Of a stretch of DNA of 64,000 bases, positions 19,748 to 28,025 are shown piece after piece. Under the pieces are notes generated by a model. The model did not search any database. It worked only from the letters and a program-made list of their open reading frames with translations, and was not told the DNA's origin. The translations under genes were made by a program, and so were the position numbers. Positions within the stretch are counted from its first letter, which is position 1. Every line of letters starts with the position of its first letter. The DNA comes from Martinezella multihospitum (GTDB taxonomy: Bacteria > Pseudomonadota > Alphaproteobacteria > Rhizobiales > Rhizobiaceae), in the NCBI RefSeq assembly GCF_900094585.1, contig NZ_FMAG01000002.1, positions 1 to 64,000 on the forward strand. Reading direction: 5' to 3'.

Positions 19748-20691
19748 GCTTTGCGGCCCAGCTCGATCAGGTGCTGGATCGAGATCGAGCCGACGGGCAT
19801 CTTGCGCTCGTCTTCGACCGTTGCCTCGTCCGCGCCCTGCCAGATCAGTTCAGCCAAGGCATCGCGCAGATTGAGGGTCTGCGGCAGGCTGTGATCGAGG
19901 CCGGGCCGCGGCGGCTGCATGCTTTCCTTCAGCGGCAGCAGCGACATCAGCTTCAGGGCGCGGTCGGACGTGCCGGTCAGCTGCTGCACGAAGGGATCGG
20001 CCGGTTCGGTCAGGATCTTCTCCGGTTCCGAACATTGCAGCAGCTTGCCTTCGCTCATGACGGCGATCTGGTCGCCGAGATGGAAGGCCTCGTCCATGTC
20101 GTGGGTGACGAGGATGACCGTCGTGCCGAACTGCTTCTGGATGGCGAGCAGATCGTCCTGCGCCTTGCCGCGGATGACAGGATCGAGCGCGCCGAACGGC
20201 TCGTCCATCAAAAGCACTTCCGGTTCGGCGGCAAGGGCGCGTGCGACGCCGACGCGCTGCTGCTGGCCGCCGGAAAGCTGGCTCGGATATTTGCCGGCAA
20301 AGGTGCCGGGATCGAGATGAAAGAGATTGAGCAATTCTTCGACACGGCTGTCGATGCGCGCCTTCTCCCAGCCGAGCAGTTCAGGGACGGTGGCGATATT
20401 CTGCGCGACGGTGCGATGCGGAAACAGCCCATGCCCTTGGATGGCATAGCCGATGCGGCGGCGAAGCTCGGTCGCCGGCACGTTCATGACATCCTCGCCG
20501 CCGACCGAGATATGCCCTTCCGTGATTGGCACCAGCCGGTTGATCATCCGCATCAGCGTCGACTTGCCGGAACCGGAGGTGCCGACGATGACCGTGATGG
20601 TGCCCTTCTCCATGCTCATGCTGACATCGTCGACGACAGTGGCGTTGCCATAACGCTTGGTGACGCCCTTGAGTTCGATCATGTTGGTCAT
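19744..20691 (-). CDS. Osmoprotectant ABC transporter ATPase (YehX/ProV-like)
   Basis: 315 residues. Walker A GTSGSGKST, signature [10 protein letters not shown], Walker B VLLMDEPFGALDP and H-loop VTHDMDEA are intact. The C-terminal 80 residues form the extra domain of the glycine-betaine subfamily, without a clear CBS pair. It couples ATP hydrolysis to the two permeases; it overlaps both neighbours by 4 bp. Confidence 0.9.
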   Translation of the reverse strand: MTNMIELKGVTKRYGNATVVDDVSMSMEKGTITVIVGTSGSGKSTLMRMINRLVPITEGHISVGGEDVMNVPATELRRRIGYAIQGHGLFPHRTVAQNIATVPELLGWEKARIDSRVEELLNLFHLDPGTFAGKYPSQLSGGQQQRVGVARALAAEPEVLLMDEPFGALDPVIRGKAQDDLLAIQKQFGTTVILVTHDMDEAFHLGDQIAVMSEGKLLQCSEPEKILTEPADPFVQQLTGTSDRALKLMSLLPLKESMQPPRPGLDHSLPQTLNLRDALAELIWQGADEATVEDERKMPVGSISIQHLIELGRKA

Positions 20692-21854
20692 GCGCGTTGT
20701 CCCCGGATGCTGTCGATAACCGCATCGAGGATGACGGCCGATGAGAAGGCGAGAAAGACCGTCGGCACGGCGCCGAGCAGCACGAGGTCATTGGCCGTCT
20801 GGCCGATGCCCTGGAAGATGAAGAGGCCGAAGCCGCCGCCGCCGATCAGCGCTGCCACGGTGACGAGGCCGATCGCCTGCACCAGCACGATGCGAATGCC
20901 GGTGAGGATGACCGGAAAAGCGAGCGGCAGGTCGATACCGGTCAGGATCTGCCGGCGTGTCAGGCCCATGCCGGCGGCGGAATCGCGCACCGAGGGATCG
21001 ACTCCGGCAAGGCCGACGACGGTATTGGCGACGATCGGCAGCAGCGAATAGATGACGAGCGCCACCAGCGCGGGCGCCACGCCAATGCCCTTGATACCGA
21101 TCTCGGCAGCGAAAGGCACGTTGGCGGCGATATAGCCGAGCGGCAGCATGAGAATGCCGAAGAGGGCAAGGCTGGGGATGGTCTGCACCAGGCTCAGCGC
21201 CCGCAGCACCACTGCGCGGATGCCCGGCTGCCAGTAGCAGAAGATGCCGAGCGGCAGCGCCAGCACGATGGCGATGGCCACGGAACCGAGCGAGAGGAAC
21301 ATATGGTTGAGCGCCTCATGCCAGAACTTGTCGGCATTGTTGGCATATTCCTTCATGATCGAGAGATTGTTGAGCAGGCCGGAGCGCAGGACGACGGCAA
21401 GGAGAGCGGCATAAACAGCCAGCGCCGCGACCCGCAGCCAGGGTGTCAGCCGCAACTTCACCAGCGCATCCGAAATCATCAATCCGACGACGGCAAGCAG
21501 CACCCAGAAGCAGCCGCCGGGCGTAATGCGCGCCACCGTGCTGCCGGCCGGCGTCGCGGCGGTTGAGACGAGACCGAGCGTAACGATCAGCATGGCGATC
21601 GCGAGCGTCGCGATGCCGAGGCGGATGACCTGGTTGTGCAGGAAGAGCGCGGCGAGCGCGGCTGCGGCCAGAAGGACGAGAAGGCACAATGCGGACGGCT
21701 GGGCAGCAAGCTGCGTCAGCAGTTGCGGTTTGCCGGCGGCAATGCGGTTTGCCTTGACGATGATGAACGGCATCCAGGCTATTGCCAGCGCGCCGCCCGC
21801 CACCAACACCACTCCGAGGCGGTCCACTTTGCGGACCGCTAGCGCATCTTCCAT
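20688..21854 (-). CDS. Osmoprotectant ABC transporter permease (YehY-like)
   Basis: 388 residues, longer than usual permeases because an N-terminal block of several hydrophobic segments precedes the BPD_transp_1 domain, as in E. coli YehY. The EAA loop is DSAAGMGLTRRQILTGIDLP. Together with the 249-residue permease it should form the heteromeric channel. It is separated from the binding-protein gene by 233 bp filled with a palindromic repeat, so transcription may be partly uncoupled there. Confidence 0.87.
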   Translation of the reverse strand: MEDALAVRKVDRLGVVLVAGGALAIAWMPFIIVKANRIAAGKPQLLTQLAAQPSALCLLVLLAAAALAALFLHNQVIRLGIATLAIAMLIVTLGLVSTAATPAGSTVARITPGGCFWVLLAVVGLMISDALVKLRLTPWLRVAALAVYAALLAVVLRSGLLNNLSIMKEYANNADKFWHEALNHMFLSLGSVAIAIVLALPLGIFCYWQPGIRAVVLRALSLVQTIPSLALFGILMLPLGYIAANVPFAAEIGIKGIGVAPALVALVIYSLLPIVANTVVGLAGVDPSVRDSAAGMGLTRRQILTGIDLPLAFPVILTGIRIVLVQAIGLVTVAALIGGGGFGLFIFQGIGQTANDLVLLGAVPTVFLAFSSAVILDAVIDSIRGQRA

Positions 21855-21898
21855 CAGGCAAGCTCCGTCAGCGCATGAGCCCAGAATTCAAGGCGGGT

Positions 21899-22069
21899 TC
21901 GGACAAGATCATGCCCATTCGAATGTCCGCGGCTCCACCTTATCAAAATGGAGCCGCCGGAACGGATGATTTTAGGTCTGCAAGACCTAAAATCTGAATC
22001 CGCTCCGGAACCAAAGGAGTAGAGCATGATGTTGTCCGAAAACCGTCGACACTTTTCGGCATCATGCTC
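21899..22069. repeat. RIME-like mosaic of four palindromes
   Basis: Stems in order: CGGACA...TGTCCG (21900-21929), GCGGCTCCA...TGGAGCCGC (21929-21957), GATTTTAGGTCT-GCA-AGACCTAAAATC (21968-21994, nested in CCGGA-CGGAT arms to about 22014), and GAGCATGATG...CATCATGCTC (22022-22069) with inner CCGAAAA/TTTTCGG. This is the make-up of Rhizobium-specific intergenic mosaic elements. It lies inside the transporter operon, between osmF and the yehY-like gene, and may reduce downstream expression. Confidence 0.82.
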
Positions 22070-22087
22070 GAGAGCAGCGTCAATGCC

Positions 22088-22996
22088 TTACTTCAGGAAA
22101 CCATTGTCCTTGAGGTAGGATTCGGCAACAGCCTTAGCCGGCTCGCCATCGACCTGGATGCGGCCGTTCAGCTTGCGCAACACATCGGCGGTCAGGCCCT
22201 TGAAGATCGGAGCCAGAACCTCTTCGATCTTCGGATTGGCCTTCAGCACGGCCTCGCGGATGATCGGCGTCGGAGCATAGACCGGCTGCACGCTCTTGTC
22301 GTCGTCGAGAACGGTCAGTTCGGCCGCTTCGATGGCGCCGTCGGTGCCGTAGACCATGGCGGTGTTGACGCCGTTGGTCTGGTCGGCCGCAGCCTTGATC
22401 GTTGCCGCGGTATCGCCGCCCGAAAGCACGACTTCCTGATCCGGCTTCAACTTGAAGCTATAGGTGGTCTCGAAGGCCGGCAGCGCTGCCGGGGAGTTGA
22501 CGAATTCGGAAGAGGCCGCAATCTTCACCGAGCCGCCGCCTGCGACCCACTTGCCGAAGTCGGACATGGACTTGAGCTTGGCCGGGCCGGCGACATCGTT
22601 GCGCACGGCGATCGCCCAGGTGTTGTTGGCGGGCGAGGGCGTCAGCCAGACGATCTTGTTGGCGTCGTAATCCAGCTTCTTGGCCAGATCATAGCCTTGC
22701 TGCAGGTTCTTCCAGGCAGCATCGTCGGCCTTGTTGAAGAAGAAGCCGGCATTGCCAGTATATTCGGCATAGATGTCGATTTCTCCTGCGGTGATCGCCT
22801 TACGCACGACCGGCGTCGTGCCGAGCGCGATGCGGTCCTGCGCCTTGATGCCGTTGGCGTTGAGCGCGGCGAGGATGATGTTGCCGAGCAGGGTGCCTTC
22901 GGTGTCGATCTTGGAGGAGACGACGACGTCGGCGGCGTTGGCGCCACTGGCAAGGAGAGCCGTCAGCGTGGCGGCAAGTGCAAGCTTCTTGAGCAT
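22088..22996 (-). CDS. osmF: Osmoprotectant-binding periplasmic protein (OsmF-like)
   Basis: 302 residues with a signal peptide (MLKKLALAATLTALLASGANA) and an OpuAC fold. It captures betaine-type solutes for the yehWXY-like permease complex. SSKIDTEGTLLGNIIL at the mature N-terminus and GEIDIYAEYTGN are family marks. First gene of the leftward operon; divergent from the two-HTH LysR regulator across 414 bp. The ligand is inferred from family: low-affinity glycine betaine or choline. Confidence 0.87.
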   Translation of the reverse strand: MLKKLALAATLTALLASGANAADVVVSSKIDTEGTLLGNIILAALNANGIKAQDRIALGTTPVVRKAITAGEIDIYAEYTGNAGFFFNKADDAAWKNLQQGYDLAKKLDYDANKIVWLTPSPANNTWAIAVRNDVAGPAKLKSMSDFGKWVAGGGSVKIAASSEFVNSPAALPAFETTYSFKLKPDQEVVLSGGDTAATIKAAADQTNGVNTAMVYGTDGAIEAAELTVLDDDKSVQPVYAPTPIIREAVLKANPKIEEVLAPIFKGLTADVLRKLNGRIQVDGEPAKAVAESYLKDNGFLK

Positions 22997-23410
22997 GATG
23001 TTTCCCTTTGTACCCCGTTAAACCTTTGTTCCGCCTGCCCGCGCCGCCTCGTAAGGCTGCAGTCCGGACACGCAGGCTTCGAGTGGGCCGGTGGCCCACA
23101 GGCGAATTCGTGGCTGCTTCGGGCTCGCAGCGCTCATCGCGGAAAAGTCGATGCGCTTCGGATTCCCGTTGCAGTCGCGCGATTATGACGAGCGTACTCG
23201 ACATTCGCGCGAAATTGGATTTCTTTTTTCGGGGGCAAGTGCGTTTGTTTTTGTTCCCCTTACCCGTTTGGCGCTGTTCCGATCTCATTTTTGCGGTTGG
23301 ATCAGTTAGGCGACAAAGTGACGATAGCTGTCGCTTTTCGGCTTAGGGATATCTTTTTTCGAGAACACGTCATATCGTCGGGATATCGTTGATATTGCTG
23401 CGGTCCGCAC
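22997..23410. promoter_or_regulatory. Divergent promoter region between osmF and the two-HTH regulator
   Basis: 414 bp without a gene. It holds a perfect hairpin GTGGGCC-GGT-GGCCCAC at 23083-23099 and AT-richer sequence from 23215, with GATATC/GATATT repeats near 23345-23395 close to the regulator start. No promoter is convincing by eye. The divergent layout is typical for LysR control of the neighbour. Confidence 0.4.
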
Positions 23411-24670
23411 ATGGTCTGCGCAGCAGATGAGGGGAAGCGGGATTTGTATCTCGGCGCATTGTTCATAGCTGACACGGTATTCTCCGTCGGCTCGGTGAGG
23501 GAGACCGCGCGGCGGCTCTCCTTTTCCGCGTCAACCGTCTCGAGCGCGCTGCGCCGGCTCGAGACCGAGCTGGCCATGAAGCTTGTCGAGCGTGCCTCCG
23601 GCGAGCTTGCGACCCTGCTTGCAAGCTCGAAGGTTCAAAGGGGCCTGCAGCCCATTCTCCTCGGTATCCGTGAGCTTTCCGCCCTGATGAAGGAACCGCC
23701 GGCACCTGAGGACTATGATCAATGGGCGGCGCGCCTGCCGCTGAAGATCGCTACCATCGAGCGCTTTCTGGAGGTTGCCGATCAGGGCAGCATCAATCGC
23801 GCTGCCCGGCGCCTTAGGCTCGGCCAGCCGCAGCTCTCCTTGCAGATTGCCAATCTGGAGGAACTATTCGGCTGTCGGCTGTTCGCCCGGCAGGCGCAGG
23901 GCTCGGTGCTGACGGAAGCCGGGCAGGAGGTTCACGCCATTCTTGCCGCGATCGCGCAGGCCTGGGATGAGATGAAAGCGGCGGCGGACGAGCGCTTTCA
24001 GCGCACTGCCCGCTCGGTTCGCATCGGTTCGATCATCCCGACCGGCTCGGAAAGCTGGGTGGCGCGCTCGCTGGCAAGCCTGGTGTCGCGCTGGAACATC
24101 GGCGGCAACCGCAACATGCTGTCGCTGCTGCTGATGACGGCCGACGATCTGCGCGAGGCGCTCCGCTCCGGTCGCATCGACGTCGCCATCGTCGATTCCG
24201 TCTTTGGCCTCGACGCTTTCGAACATGTGGAACTGGTTGCCACGGACATGGTGGCGATCGCCCCGCCCGACAGCACGGAGCAGACATTTGCCGCGCTCGT
24301 CGAAAACCATCCGCTTTGCGTGCCGAGCCCCCGGACCGGTATCGGCAATGCCGCGACGGCCTTCGGCTATGACAGCCGCGATCGCCGTCGGTTTCGTGGC
24401 CGCGATATCACCTCGGCCGATTCTCTGCCCGTCATCGTCGATCTCGTCGCCAACCACGGCTACGTGTCGTTTCTCGGACGGGTCAGCGCGCTTCCGATTT
24501 CAGACAAGGTCCGCATCGTCGATCCGGATGAGATTTTGCCGCTGTCCTACCATCTCGCCCACAACGGCCGCAAAGCCTCGGTCGAAGCCTGTCGGCTGAT
24601 CCAGCAGGCGGTTCGTGAACTGGTTGGAGAGATGGGAATGACACGGAAGCGCCTGTCGTCCCGCGGGTAG
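23411..24670 (+). CDS. LysR-type regulator with two N-terminal HTH domains
   Basis: 419 residues against about 300 for a normal LysR protein. Two LysR-like winged helices can be read. The first spans about 14-65 (SVRETARRLSFSASTVSSAL, then RRLETELAMKLVER). The second spans about 113-170 (GSINRAARRLRLGQPQLSLQ, then LEELFGCRLFAR and LTEAG). A substrate-binding domain follows from about 195. The first HTH lacks the normal LTxAG follow-up. It is divergent from the osmoprotectant operon and may control it. The start ATG at 23411 is the first in frame; no strong ribosome site is seen. Confidence 0.85.
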   Translation: MVCAADEGKRDLYLGALFIADTVFSVGSVRETARRLSFSASTVSSALRRLETELAMKLVERASGELATLLASSKVQRGLQPILLGIRELSALMKEPPAPEDYDQWAARLPLKIATIERFLEVADQGSINRAARRLRLGQPQLSLQIANLEELFGCRLFARQAQGSVLTEAGQEVHAILAAIAQAWDEMKAAADERFQRTARSVRIGSIIPTGSESWVARSLASLVSRWNIGGNRNMLSLLLMTADDLREALRSGRIDVAIVDSVFGLDAFEHVELVATDMVAIAPPDSTEQTFAALVENHPLCVPSPRTGIGNAATAFGYDSRDRRRFRGRDITSADSLPVIVDLVANHGYVSFLGRVSALPISDKVRIVDPDEILPLSYHLAHNGRKASVEACRLIQQAVRELVGEMGMTRKRLSSRG

Positions 24671-24671
24671 C

Positions 24672-24696
24672 GGAACAAAAGCGCCATATTCGCGTT
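24672..24696 (+). promoter_or_regulatory. EcfG-type promoter of the first His-rich gene
   Basis: GGAAC at 24672-24676 and CGTT at 24693-24696 with a 16-bp spacer, 70 bp before the start codon. Sequence around it is partly repeated in front of the second His-rich gene. Confidence 0.72.
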
Positions 24697-24765
24697 TAAG
24701 TGGGTTAGGTTAGTCCGGGCGTACGCAGCCGGGGGGCTCGTTCGGTACCCAAGGAGAGACCATAC

Positions 24766-24978
24766 ATGAAAATTCTTGCAACGGTGCTCGTCGCATTAGG
24801 CATTATTGTTTTACCTGCTACCTATGCCGAGGCGCGTGATCATCACCATCACCGCTGGCATCAACACCACCATCGCGATTATCGCCCCCATCATCACGGC
24901 TGGCATCGCCATGAAGGATGGCGGCATGGGCATGGCCATCATCGCTGGCATAGCAAGCCACATTTCTCGCATGCCTGA
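24766..24978 (+). CDS. Small secreted His-rich protein
   Basis: 70 residues: a signal peptide (MKILATVLVALGIIVLPATY, cut after AEA) followed by a mature part of about 47 residues of which roughly 40% are His, with Arg, Trp and Gly, ending PHFSHA. AAGGAG precedes the ATG. No known domain. The composition suggests binding of transition metals in the periplasm or outside; this is inference. A paralogue with near-identical signal peptide and end follows at 25256. The promoter is of the general-stress type. Confidence 0.78.
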   Translation: MKILATVLVALGIIVLPATYAEARDHHHHRWHQHHHRDYRPHHHGWHRHEGWRHGHGHHRWHSKPHFSHA

Positions 24979-24996
24979 TGGCAGCTGACTGGCATG

Positions 24997-25024
24997 AAAA
25001 CGGCGCCTCGGGGCGCCGTTTTTT
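24997..25024 (+). terminator. Rho-independent terminator after first His-rich gene
   Basis: AAAACGGCGCC pairs with GGCGCCGTTTT around a four-base loop (24997-25022), followed by further T. 18 bp after the stop. Confidence 0.9.
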
Positions 25025-25162
25025 CCGATTGCCCCATCCGTTGCGTTCTCCCCCTTTCGTCTTGACGATACCGGTTGAAACCTATCGGCCGACAAGCGCG
25101 CGATCGTGCTTAGACGGACCTGTGGCGATGTTGCGAAAACGCCTGATCTCCAAGGGATAGCG

Positions 25163-25188
25163 GAACTTTCGAGGGCGCTATTGCGTTT
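25163..25188 (+). promoter_or_regulatory. EcfG-type promoter of the second His-rich gene
   Basis: GGAAC at 25163-25167 and CGTT at 25185-25188 with a 17-bp spacer, 68 bp before the start codon. The segment TAGCGGAAC and GCGTTTA are shared with the promoter at 24672, so promoter and gene were duplicated together. Confidence 0.72.
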
Positions 25189-25255
25189 ATTATATCGTCC
25201 GGAGGACGCGAGTAATACGAGTAGCGTTTACGTCCGGCATTCAAGGAGGCTGGAA

Positions 25256-25642
25256 ATGAAAATTCTGGCAACAGCGCTGATTGCGCTAGGTATGGTCGTG
25301 TTGCCGGCAACCTATGCCGAGGCGCGTCCCCATCACCATGGGCACCACCATAGGGTGATCGTCCATCGGTATTATCATCACCACTACTATCGCCATCACT
25401 ATTATCGCCCATATTACGGCTACTACGCGCCCAACTATGGCTATTACCAACCCTATTACGGCTATTACCAGCCCTACTATCCCTTGGGTGTATTTGGCGT
25501 TTTCGGCGGCTATGGCGGCTATCGCCATTACCACCACGGCTGGTATGGCGGGCGCGGATATTATCGCGGCGGCTATCATGGCTGGCACGATGGCGGCGGC
25601 CACTGGCGCTATTACAGCCAGCCGCACTTCTCGCATAACTGA
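25256..25642 (+). CDS. Secreted His/Tyr/Gly-rich repeat protein
   Basis: 128 residues. The signal peptide is almost the same as in the preceding paralogue (MKILATALIALGMVVLPATY). The mature part has a His-rich start, then tandem Tyr repeats (YGYYAPN, YGYYQPY, YGYYQPY), then a Gly/His/Tyr-rich tail ending PHFSHN. AAGGAGG lies before the ATG; an upstream open frame to 25106 is not credible. Function unknown; a metal-binding or structural envelope role under stress is a guess. Confidence 0.8.
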   Translation: MKILATALIALGMVVLPATYAEARPHHHGHHHRVIVHRYYHHHYYRHHYYRPYYGYYAPNYGYYQPYYGYYQPYYPLGVFGVFGGYGGYRHYHHGWYGGRGYYRGGYHGWHDGGGHWRYYSQPHFSHN

Positions 25643-25659
25643 CGGCCTGGCCGCGGCAA

Positions 25660-25682
25660 AACGGCGCCTTCAGGGCGCCGTC
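25660..25682 (+). terminator. Hairpin after second His-rich gene
   Basis: ACGGCGCC-TTCAG-GGCGCCGT, an 8-bp stem 18 bp after the stop. It corresponds to the terminator of the first copy but has lost the T-run. Confidence 0.75.
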
Positions 25683-25719
25683 TCATAATGACGTTATAAG
25701 CTGTCCGGCAGCGATAGGC

Positions 25720-26019
25720 TCATGCCGGGTTCAGCACGTGAACGGCGCGATCGGCCATCAGATGTTTCACCTTCTCGCCGTAGGCGGCCATATGCGCGGA
25801 AGCGGCATGCGCCTTCAGCGCCGCCAGACTTTCCCACTTCTCGACCACGACGAAGGTATCAGGCCCAAAGGCCGGGTCTGCCCCTTCGACATCCACGACG
25901 GCGGTATATTCGATGCAGCCGTCTTCGGCGTGGACGGCCGGAACATTCGCCTGGAAAGCTTCGAGCACTTCGGCGCGCTTGCCGGGATGGGCGGTGAGGA
26001 TGGCGAGTACGTGAATCAT
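25720..26019 (-). CDS. Antibiotic-biosynthesis-monooxygenase (ABM/YgiN) family protein
   Basis: 99 residues, one ferredoxin-like ABM domain. CIEYTAVVD, FVVVEKWESLAALKAHAAS and the His of SAHM are typical. Such dimers act as cofactor-free quinol monooxygenases or heme degraders; there are no heme-uptake genes nearby, so the quinol type is more likely. Stands alone. Confidence 0.85.
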   Translation of the reverse strand: MIHVLAILTAHPGKRAEVLEAFQANVPAVHAEDGCIEYTAVVDVEGADPAFGPDTFVVVEKWESLAALKAHAASAHMAAYGEKVKHLMADRAVHVLNPA

Positions 26020-26171
26020 GGAGATGTCCTTGGAGCGATATTCAATACGGATGGAGAATAGCGGACGCCACCGGATGTGCGGCCGGTTTCAACCATTACC
26101 ACGGAACCGGTTCGTCCGAACGCCGAACTTCAATTTTTATCGCGCATGGGATTCTTGCGGGATCGCGGCGT

Positions 26172-27050
26172 TCACATCCGATTGATGTATTTCGGATCGA
26201 GTGATCCGCTCAGCAGATGGCCGACTGCAAGGAGATTGCCCTGCAGGCGGCCGCGCCGGTCGATATAGGGCGGTGGGTTGACGGAGCCGACGACATTCGA
26301 GGCGATATTGCCGCCCATCAGCTTCAGCGCCCATTTCAGCGATACCGAGCGCTTCTTGACGAGATAGAGCGGATTGGCGACCTGGGAATAGCCGAGGCGC
26401 AGACCCGATGTGCGGCCGGCCTTGACGCCGAGATGGACGCCACGCAGGCGATTGAATTTGACGATCTTGCCGAAAGGACGTAGCCGCCGGCACAGATCCA
26501 CATCCTCCTGCCAGGCGTAGAGCGGCAGATCTTCGTCGAAATAGATACCGTTTGCGAGCATCGCCTTCCGACGGAAGATCATGTTGCAGCCATAGGCGTT
26601 GTGGGTGGTCTCAATGACGGGAGCGGGGGAGGGTGTGGCATCGGCTGCCAGCGCGGCATCAGCCTCCTCCATCGTCAGGCCCGGACCAAGAATACCGTCG
26701 CGGACGACTTCACCGGTTGCCACCACGATATCGTCATCCGCCGTAAACAGCGCTTCCGTTTCGGCGAGATAGTTTGTTGCCGGGAAGAAATCGTCATCGA
26801 AGAAGACGACCACATCTATGCCGACGGCCGCATCGATGATGGCATTGCGCTGCGGGCAGCTTCCCTGCGGCGAGGAGACGATCGTCACGGGGAACGGCGC
26901 CGAACCTAGACGCGCCATGTCGATATCGCCGTCCTTGGCCGGGCAGAGAAACAGATGATCCGGCTTGCGCGCCTGCTTTGCCAGTCTATCGATCATTGCG
27001 GCCAGAATCGTCTTGCGGCCACTTGTCGCCACGCCAACGGCGATCTTCAT
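26172..27050 (-). CDS. Family 2 glycosyltransferase
   Basis: 292 residues with a GT-A fold. The N-terminal nucleotide-sugar half starts MKIAVGVATSGRKTIL. The metal-binding DxD is in VVFFDDDFFPA, and a C-terminal acceptor motif reads YAWQEDVDLCRRLR (ED of the base region). The start at 27050 lies after GGGGGAT. No membrane segments at the end, so it is probably cytoplasmic. It resembles transferases that add sugars to polysaccharide precursors; donor and acceptor are unknown and no sugar-biosynthesis genes adjoin. Confidence 0.82.
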   Translation of the reverse strand: MKIAVGVATSGRKTILAAMIDRLAKQARKPDHLFLCPAKDGDIDMARLGSAPFPVTIVSSPQGSCPQRNAIIDAAVGIDVVVFFDDDFFPATNYLAETEALFTADDDIVVATGEVVRDGILGPGLTMEEADAALAADATPSPAPVIETTHNAYGCNMIFRRKAMLANGIYFDEDLPLYAWQEDVDLCRRLRPFGKIVKFNRLRGVHLGVKAGRTSGLRLGYSQVANPLYLVKKRSVSLKWALKLMGGNIASNVVGSVNPPPYIDRRGRLQGNLLAVGHLLSGSLDPKYINRM

Positions 27051-27261
27051 GATGCATCCCCCGAAATGTTGTCCTGAGATGCACAGAACCACCGAAATCT
27101 GAATCTTTGGTTGTATTAATCGCGTGTATTCAACGGATCATGCGTAAAGGCATTTCGTGGTCGGCGGCGGCCCATTTGCAGCCGTCGATGGAGCGTTTCG
27201 AAAGAGGACGTCCGTCCCGCGGGCCGGCATTTGTGATCGGCTCGAATGCCTGACGCAACCC

Positions 27262-27513
27262 ATGAATGCCAAGACTTCCAGCATCCACGGTCCAGAAACA
27301 GGTCGTCTATGCGATCTGCCCTTCAGCCACTTCAAGATCAAGCAGGACGGCCGCATCGCCGGCCACGACTTCTGCGCCGGCAATGTCGTCGATGCCATTC
27401 CCTATGGCGTGGTCGAAGCCTGCACGAAGTTCTGCAAGGATTTCCATTGGCAGTTCGAATACATGACCCTGGAATCCCATGGGCATTTTTCGTTCTCGCT
27501 GAAGCGGCTCTAG
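27262..27513 (+). CDS. Small hypothetical protein
   Basis: 83 residues from ATG 27262 (MNAKTSSIHGPETGRLCDLP); an open frame extends up to 27157. Three Cys and several His, no signal peptide, no domain I recognise. No ribosome site is visible before 27262, so the start and even the expression are uncertain. The composition of the C-terminal half (FHWQFEYMTLESHGHFSFSL) looks coding. It lies in an accessory-looking stretch before tRNA-Thr. Confidence 0.45.
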   Translation: MNAKTSSIHGPETGRLCDLPFSHFKIKQDGRIAGHDFCAGNVVDAIPYGVVEACTKFCKDFHWQFEYMTLESHGHFSFSLKRL

Positions 27514-27609
27514 GCTTCACGCTTATAGCCTGTAGGCATGCCATCGCTGAAGCGCGTTGAAATCTGTTTTGCTCCGCCGCAGAGAGGCACGACGGTCGAA
27601 TCCGCATCG

Positions 27610-27858
27610 TCACGACAGTAATGGAACTCCCGCTTCAACTGCTGCCGCAATAAAGGCAACACGCGCTTCTTCGGGTGCCCGCTCACCGCGTTGGACGTCG
27701 ATGCAGATGAGCAATGCAGACAGAAAGCAGTCGCCTTCCTCCGACGGCCAGTCATCGAGGAGCGTCTTCCAGACTTCATCGGCCGTGCCTACGGATTTCG
27801 TTTCACCGGAATGGCTGCGAATGACGTGAATTGGAGAGAAGCGCGGCACGATGTTCAT
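27610..27858 (-). CDS. DUF982 small protein
   Basis: 82 residues. The pattern VGTADEVWKTLLDDWPSEEG followed by a conserved Cys and an EEARVAFIAAAVEAG end is that of DUF982, a family found largely in Rhizobiaceae and often multi-copy. Start at 27858 with GGAG ten bases upstream. Function unknown. Confidence 0.75.
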   Translation of the reverse strand: MNIVPRFSPIHVIRSHSGETKSVGTADEVWKTLLDDWPSEEGDCFLSALLICIDVQRGERAPEEARVAFIAAAVEAGVPLLS

Positions 27859-28025
27859 GGTCGAAGACTCCGCCAAAGCATAGGCAGTTGTGAGCCCTTT
27901 GCCATTCGGGATGCATTTAACTTTTTTAATTCGGCGGCACGCTTTCGGGTATATGCGATCAAAACTTGCCGGCAACCTGAAACATTCGATTTGGCGGCGA
28001 GATGACGCCATCCCGGATGTTGAGG

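Noticed and set aside
19591..21051. 486-residue open frame opposite the osmoprotectant ATPase and permease
   Set aside because: Antisense to intact transporter genes with ABC motifs.
25163..25188. Whole 25106-25642 frame as one 178-residue protein
   Set aside because: The first 50 codons cover the promoter; the signal peptide begins at 25256 behind AAGGAGG.
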